Below, in pieces: positions 23,975-26,263 of a stretch of 26,263 bases of DNA (its first letter is position 1; every line of letters starts with the position of its first letter). The stretch spans positions 1-26,263 of IMG/VR virus record IMGVR_UViG_3300048919_000063, one strand, 5' to 3'. This DNA comes from a virus. The notes beneath the pieces were generated by a model that did no database searches, was not told the DNA's origin, and saw only the letters and a list, made by a program, of their open reading frames with translations. A program made the translations under genes and the position numbers.

Positions 23975-24268
23975 TTATCGAGGTGCCATCCCCTTGCGCA
24001 GCTTGTCCGGCGTTTCCATCATTTCCTGGACGTCCTTGTCTCGCTCGATGACACAGGGCTCTTCCCGCAGTCCTTTTATGAAATCGTCGTAGAGGTCGCC
24101 TGTGATGCCGGCCGGCCGCTTGAAGTCGTCGGATAGCTGGTAGGCACGCAGCAGGACCGAGCGTAGCCGCTTGACCTCCCATAGCAGGGCGATGACGTCG
24201 GCGTTCCAGGACTGTCGCTCACGGATGGCGCGCAGGTCGGTGTGGGTAAGAGGCGGTTTGAACGGCAT
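23975..24268 (-). CDS. 97-aa helical protein behind a LexA-type box
   Basis: The start at 24268 is chosen because an in-frame ATG further up (24310) would lie upstream of the promoter and inside the integrase terminator region. The protein (MPFKPPLTHTDLRAIRERQ, then NADVIALLWEVKRLRSVLLRAYQL) is mostly helical; the NAD-x-x-x-LLWE-x-KRLR stretch recurs, as far as I recall, in unnamed phage proteins. No catalytic motif, signal peptide or membrane segment is seen. The gene follows a LexA-box promoter by a few bases and leads the operon with the protease. A DNA-damage-induced function (for example anti-repression or host modulation) is inference only. Confidence 0.7.
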   Translation of the reverse strand: MPFKPPLTHTDLRAIRERQSWNADVIALLWEVKRLRSVLLRAYQLSDDFKRPAGITGDLYDDFIKGLREEPCVIERDKDVQEMMETPDKLRKGMAPR

Positions 24269-24278
24269 GGTTGAAAAC

Positions 24279-24307
24279 ACTGTACGAATATCCAGTGTAA
24301 TGGACAA
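24279..24307 (-). promoter_or_regulatory. Promoter for the 97-aa/protease operon
   Basis: Read on the minus strand: -35 TTGTCC (24307-24302), a 17-base spacer, and -10 TACAGT (24284-24279). Transcription would start near 24272, only a few bases before the ATG at 24268, so the mRNA would be nearly leaderless. The LexA-like box covers part of the spacer and the -10. Confidence 0.55.
24280..24295. promoter_or_regulatory. LexA (SOS) box
   Basis: CTGTACGAATATCCAG on the + strand fits the proteobacterial LexA pattern CTG-N10-CAG, and CTGT-N8-ACAG with one mismatch. The dyad extends outwards (ACACTG at 24277-24282, CAGTGT at 24293-24298). It overlaps the -10 of the leftward promoter, the position expected for a repressing LexA dimer. 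Confidence 0.65.
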
Positions 24308-24308
24308 C

Positions 24309-24333
24309 AAAAAGGGCCGGAAGCCCCGGCCCT
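24309..24333 (-). terminator. Intrinsic terminator of the integrase gene
   Basis: An 8-bp perfect stem (AGGGCCGG at 24313-24320 with CCGGCCCT at 24326-24333, 5-base loop) ends, on the minus strand, in five T residues (24313-24309). It lies 10 bases after the integrase stop. The -35 of the next leftward promoter begins right after its T-tract. Confidence 0.85.
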
Positions 24334-24343
24334 ATGCACCCCG

Positions 24344-25681
24344 TCAGGTCGCGTCGGCCGCCTCTCCGGGTGGCGCGACGGAAGGCAGCCAATCGACTGG
24401 ATCTCCGAGGAGTTGCGTCAGGTGCGCGCCAAGAGAATCGAACGCTTCCTTGCGTTGGGGCAGCATCGTCTGCCGCTGGTAGGTTCGCGTCGTCCGCTTT
24501 GCCTTTTTGTGGTTCAGGCACAGATCGATGACGTCGGATGAGATATCGAGCTCGCCCATGATAGTCGCGCCAGTCCGGCGTAGATCGTGCTGCGTCCAGT
24601 GTCCCCCTGGGAGGTCGAGGATCGTGCTGTTTTTTCGGCCCTTGACCGGCTTTGCGCGAGTCTGCCGGTCGGACAGGCGGCGCGTGACCTCCGTTTCCGA
24701 CAGATGGCCGCCATCCCGGCCTTCAAATAGGTACGCTCCATCCCCAGGGATCTCGCACATCCGGTCCCACACGGCCAGGGCAAATGCGCTCAGATGCACC
24801 AAGTGCGGTTTCTTGTTCTTCGACACCTCCGCCGGGATCGCCCATGTAGCAGCCTTGCGGTTGACGACGCCCTTTCGTTTAATGGTCGCCACCTCCACGG
24901 CGCGTGCGAGCGTCGCCAGCGTCCACCATATGGCAAGCTCAGTGTGCACGGGCAGCACGCGGCGGCGGGCGACGTAGTACCGAGATTTCGATTCGGGGGG
25001 TGTGGCGAGGATGTCGCGCAGCATTACGATTTCCGTGTCATCGAGCACGCGATCGCTTTCCTTGTCCTGGCCTCCTGCGTCCTTCCGGGTGATGGCGGCG
25101 GTCGGGTCTCCCTGCATCCACTCCCTGGCCGCGGCGTACCGAAACATCTGACCCAACTCCCCCAGAAGCAGATTGGCGGTGCGCATCTTGTTCGCTTCGC
25201 GCGCGGCATCGATGACGACCATTAGCTGGCCGCGGCGAATCTTGGCGAGGGGGATATCTCCCACCCGGGGTTTGACATAGTTTTCGAAGCGGCTCTTGAT
25301 TGACGCCTTGTCGCTTTCGCTGCTGCGGTTGCGTAGGACGTGCTTTTCGTACCACACGTCGTAGAGCTCGCCGACAGTGAGCGGCGTGTCCGATTGCTCG
25401 TCCAAAAGGACGGACGCCGCGTCAGGGCTGACACCTTGAGCTATGAGGGTTTTCCGTTGGGTGGCTTTTTCACGCGCATCGGCGAGCCGGAGGCCCGGAT
25501 AGGTTCCGATATACTCCCGCACGCGCTTGCCGCTGGTCGGACTCGTGTACCGAACTGCCCACATCTTCGTCCCGTTGGTCTTGACGCGAAGCGCAAGCCC
25601 CCCTCCGTCGGTTAGTTCGTATTCCCGAGCTTGCGGTTTTGCTGCCAGAATTGCGCGGTCGGTTAATAAGTTCGTTGCCAT
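24344..25681 (-). CDS. int: Tyrosine integrase (P4-like, DUF4102 N-terminus)
   Basis: A 445-residue site-specific recombinase for integration and, with an excisionase not seen here, excision. The N-terminal DUF4102-like domain (about 1-90: LTDRAILAAKPQAREYELTDGGGLALRV) binds arm sites, followed by a core-binding domain (about 100-195). Catalytic residues by motif: R260 (TLARAVEV), H365 and R368 (HDLRRTGAT), H391 (LCLNHK) and Y401 (TYQRQT). ATG 25681 is preferred since the protein then starts MATNLLTDRA as relatives do; ATG at 25729 would add 16 residues. The gene runs toward the phage interior, its start facing attR. Confidence 0.95.
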   Translation of the reverse strand: MATNLLTDRAILAAKPQAREYELTDGGGLALRVKTNGTKMWAVRYTSPTSGKRVREYIGTYPGLRLADAREKATQRKTLIAQGVSPDAASVLLDEQSDTPLTVGELYDVWYEKHVLRNRSSESDKASIKSRFENYVKPRVGDIPLAKIRRGQLMVVIDAAREANKMRTANLLLGELGQMFRYAAAREWMQGDPTAAITRKDAGGQDKESDRVLDDTEIVMLRDILATPPESKSRYYVARRRVLPVHTELAIWWTLATLARAVEVATIKRKGVVNRKAATWAIPAEVSKNKKPHLVHLSAFALAVWDRMCEIPGDGAYLFEGRDGGHLSETEVTRRLSDRQTRAKPVKGRKNSTILDLPGGHWTQHDLRRTGATIMGELDISSDVIDLCLNHKKAKRTTRTYQRQTMLPQRKEAFDSLGAHLTQLLGDPVDWLPSVAPPGEAADAT

Positions 25682-25740
25682 TGCCAGATCGTCAGAGCGT
25701 GTGGGAAGGTGGACCGCTGAGTGGACCATCGAAACGCCGC

Positions 25741-25755
25741 TTCAGTCAAACTGAA
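25741..25755. promoter_or_regulatory. Inverted repeat upstream of integrase
   Basis: TTCAGT-CAA-ACTGAA is a perfect 6-bp dyad 60 bases upstream of the preferred int start. The interval 25756-25858 is AT-rich and has short repeats (CGACTAA at 25811-25817 and 25846-25852; CCGCTTC at 25737-25743 and 25824-25830). These may be operator or arm-type integrase sites; no clear -35/-10 pair was found. No gene is seen between 25730 and 25858. Confidence 0.4.
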
Positions 25756-25858
25756 ACAAACCAAAACGAACGCGTATTCTGTCTAAGTGTCTGATAAAGC
25801 TGAGAAGTAACGACTAATACAAACCGCTTCGAACCCTCAAAAACGCGACTAAAAACGA

Positions 25859-25903
25859 TTTGGGAGCAGAGGGTCGTGAGTTCGAATCCCACCGCCCCGA
25901 CCA
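25859..25903 (+). pseudogene. 3' fragment of tRNA-Pro(UGG)
   Basis: The segment begins with the anticodon loop TTTGGGA (anticodon TGG at 25861-25863), then the anticodon stem 3' strand GCAGA, a variable region, a T-arm with loop TTCGAAT, the acceptor 3' strand CGCCCCG, discriminator A and CCA. The matching 5' half (CGGGGCG..., anticodon stem TCTGC) is absent: the preceding bases are phage-like AT-rich DNA. It is therefore a partial gene copy left by integration. The T-stem GTGAG/CCCAC contains one A-C mismatch. Confidence 0.85.
25859..25903. other. attR attachment core
   Basis: The prophage-host junction is inferred from the abrupt start of tRNA-Pro identity at the anticodon loop, next to the integrase. 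The core can be at most as long as this 45-base segment. The partner attL should carry the same segment at the 3' end of an intact tRNA-Pro(UGG), left of the window. Confidence 0.8.
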
Positions 25904-25910
25904 ATACATG

Positions 25911-25948
25911 AAAGGCCGTCAGTGATAGCAATCACTGACGGCCTTTTG
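25911..25948 (+). terminator. tRNA-Pro terminator (host)
   Basis: A 16-bp perfect stem (25911-25926 with 25931-25946; arms read AAAGGCCGTCAGTGAT and its complement) with an AGCA loop ends in TTTT. It lies 8 bases after the CCA end of the tRNA fragment and is the natural terminator of the tRNA gene, now separated from it by the prophage. It may also work for leftward transcription. Confidence 0.9.
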
Positions 25949-25981
25949 TCGTTCGGGAAGCCGGGCGGTGGCGTAAGGCGC

Positions 25982-26263
25982 TTAGCGGGTCGCCTCGGGC
26001 AGCCGAGACCAGATCGCCTCAGCTACGACCGACGGCGAGATGCCGTCCATGCCTGGGCCACCAGACGGTTCAAGTGGGTGCAAACAGGGTGCGTAACGCA
26101 TGACGGGGCTGCATCCGAACAGTCCAATCGTCGGAACGTTATGGGCCACCGCGATATGCATGCCCATGCTGTCATTGGTGGCAAAGGCCAGGGTGCGCGC
26201 AATGAGCGCCTGGCTTACGCAAATGTCCGTGGCGTCTTGCGTGATGTCGAGCACGCGGATCGA
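25982..26263 (-). CDS. Glycosyltransferase family 9 (heptosyltransferase-like), C-terminal part
   Basis: An open frame of 93 codons that runs off the right window edge, so its start is not seen; an internal GTG at 26254 is not a credible start. The FATNDSMGMHIAVAHNVPTIGLFG stretch (split here as NDSMGMHIAVA and NVPTIGLFG) is the nucleotide-sugar binding signature of ADP-heptose:LPS heptosyltransferases and related GT9 enzymes; these add heptose to lipopolysaccharide core or act in glycan assembly at the inner membrane. It is a host gene, convergent with the tRNA. Confidence 0.85.
   Translation of the reverse strand, partial: SIRVLDITQDATDICVSQALIARTLAFATNDSMGMHIAVAHNVPTIGLFGCSPVMRYAPCLHPLEPSGGPGMDGISPSVVAEAIWSRLPEATR

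Larger units (their letters stand above)
1..25903. mobile_element. Prophage (lambda/HK97-like siphovirus), right-hand portion
   Basis: The run of terminase, portal, protease, capsid, connector, tape measure, tail tip, lysis and integrase genes is that of a temperate siphovirus. The right boundary is set by a 3' tRNA-Pro fragment at 25859-25903 beside the integrase, taken as attR. The left boundary is not in the window: no repressor, excisionase or replication gene is seen, and no intact tRNA-Pro. Those are expected further left. No disrupted structural gene was noticed, so the late region looks functional. Confidence 0.93.

Noticed and set aside
25859-25903. Complete tRNA gene
   Set aside because: No 5' acceptor strand, D-arm or anticodon stem 5' strand precedes the anticodon loop.
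1-26263. CRISPR array or known anti-phage system
   Set aside because: No regular short repeats with spacers, and no Cas, restriction or toxin-antitoxin genes were recognised.

Overview
The window holds most of the late half of an integrated siphovirus (lambda/HK97-like long-tailed temperate phage) and its junction with the bacterial chromosome. High GC with strong G/C third positions, the gene repertoire, and a tRNA-Pro(UGG) attachment site followed by a heptosyltransferase-like gene suggest a betaproteobacterial host, probably Burkholderiales (Bordetella or Achromobacter type). That placement is inference from style, not from a marker gene.

Layout, left to right. 1-145: G-rich leader, possibly near the packaging site. 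146-6773: HK97-type head genes in tight or overlapping order (small and large terminase, portal, U35 protease, major capsid, a small HeH-domain protein, gp6-like connector, head-tail adaptor, DUF3168 tail terminator). A terminator-like hairpin follows. 6834-12018: tail shaft genes (tail tube, chaperone G with a -1 frameshift to GT, HK97 gp10-like protein, tape measure, lambda gpM-like). 12023-14841: a modular tail fibre built from pyocin-knob-like repeats, plus its presumed assembly protein, placed unusually between M and L. 14850-20357: lambda-type tail tip genes L, K, I, J. 20357-21296: two small tail-tip accessory proteins. After a terminator come the lysis genes at 21354-22698: holin, lysozyme-like endolysin, and nested Rz/Rz1 spanins.

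22744-24268 is an accessory (moron-like) region. A rightward gene encodes a protein made of four helix-turn-helix-like repeats. It converges on a leftward pair: a 97-residue helical protein, and a secreted trypsin-like serine protease with an apparently intact His/Asp/Ser triad. The leftward pair sits behind a promoter whose spacer and -10 are overlapped by a near-consensus LexA box (CTG-N10-CAG), which suggests SOS control. The tyrosine integrase (leftward, 24344-25681) ends in a terminator directly abutting that promoter.

25859-25903 is the 3' part of tRNA-Pro(UGG), starting exactly at the anticodon loop, with no tRNA 5' half before it. I read this as attR: the intact tRNA and the phage early region (repressor, excision, replication) should lie left of the window. 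After 25903 the sequence is host: the tRNA's own strong terminator, then the C-terminal part of a leftward glycosyltransferase family 9 gene cut by the window edge.

The most interesting parts are the SOS-box/97-aa/secreted-protease unit and its convergent four-HTH partner. The -1 frameshift site and the duplicated fibre modules are well supported by the sequence.
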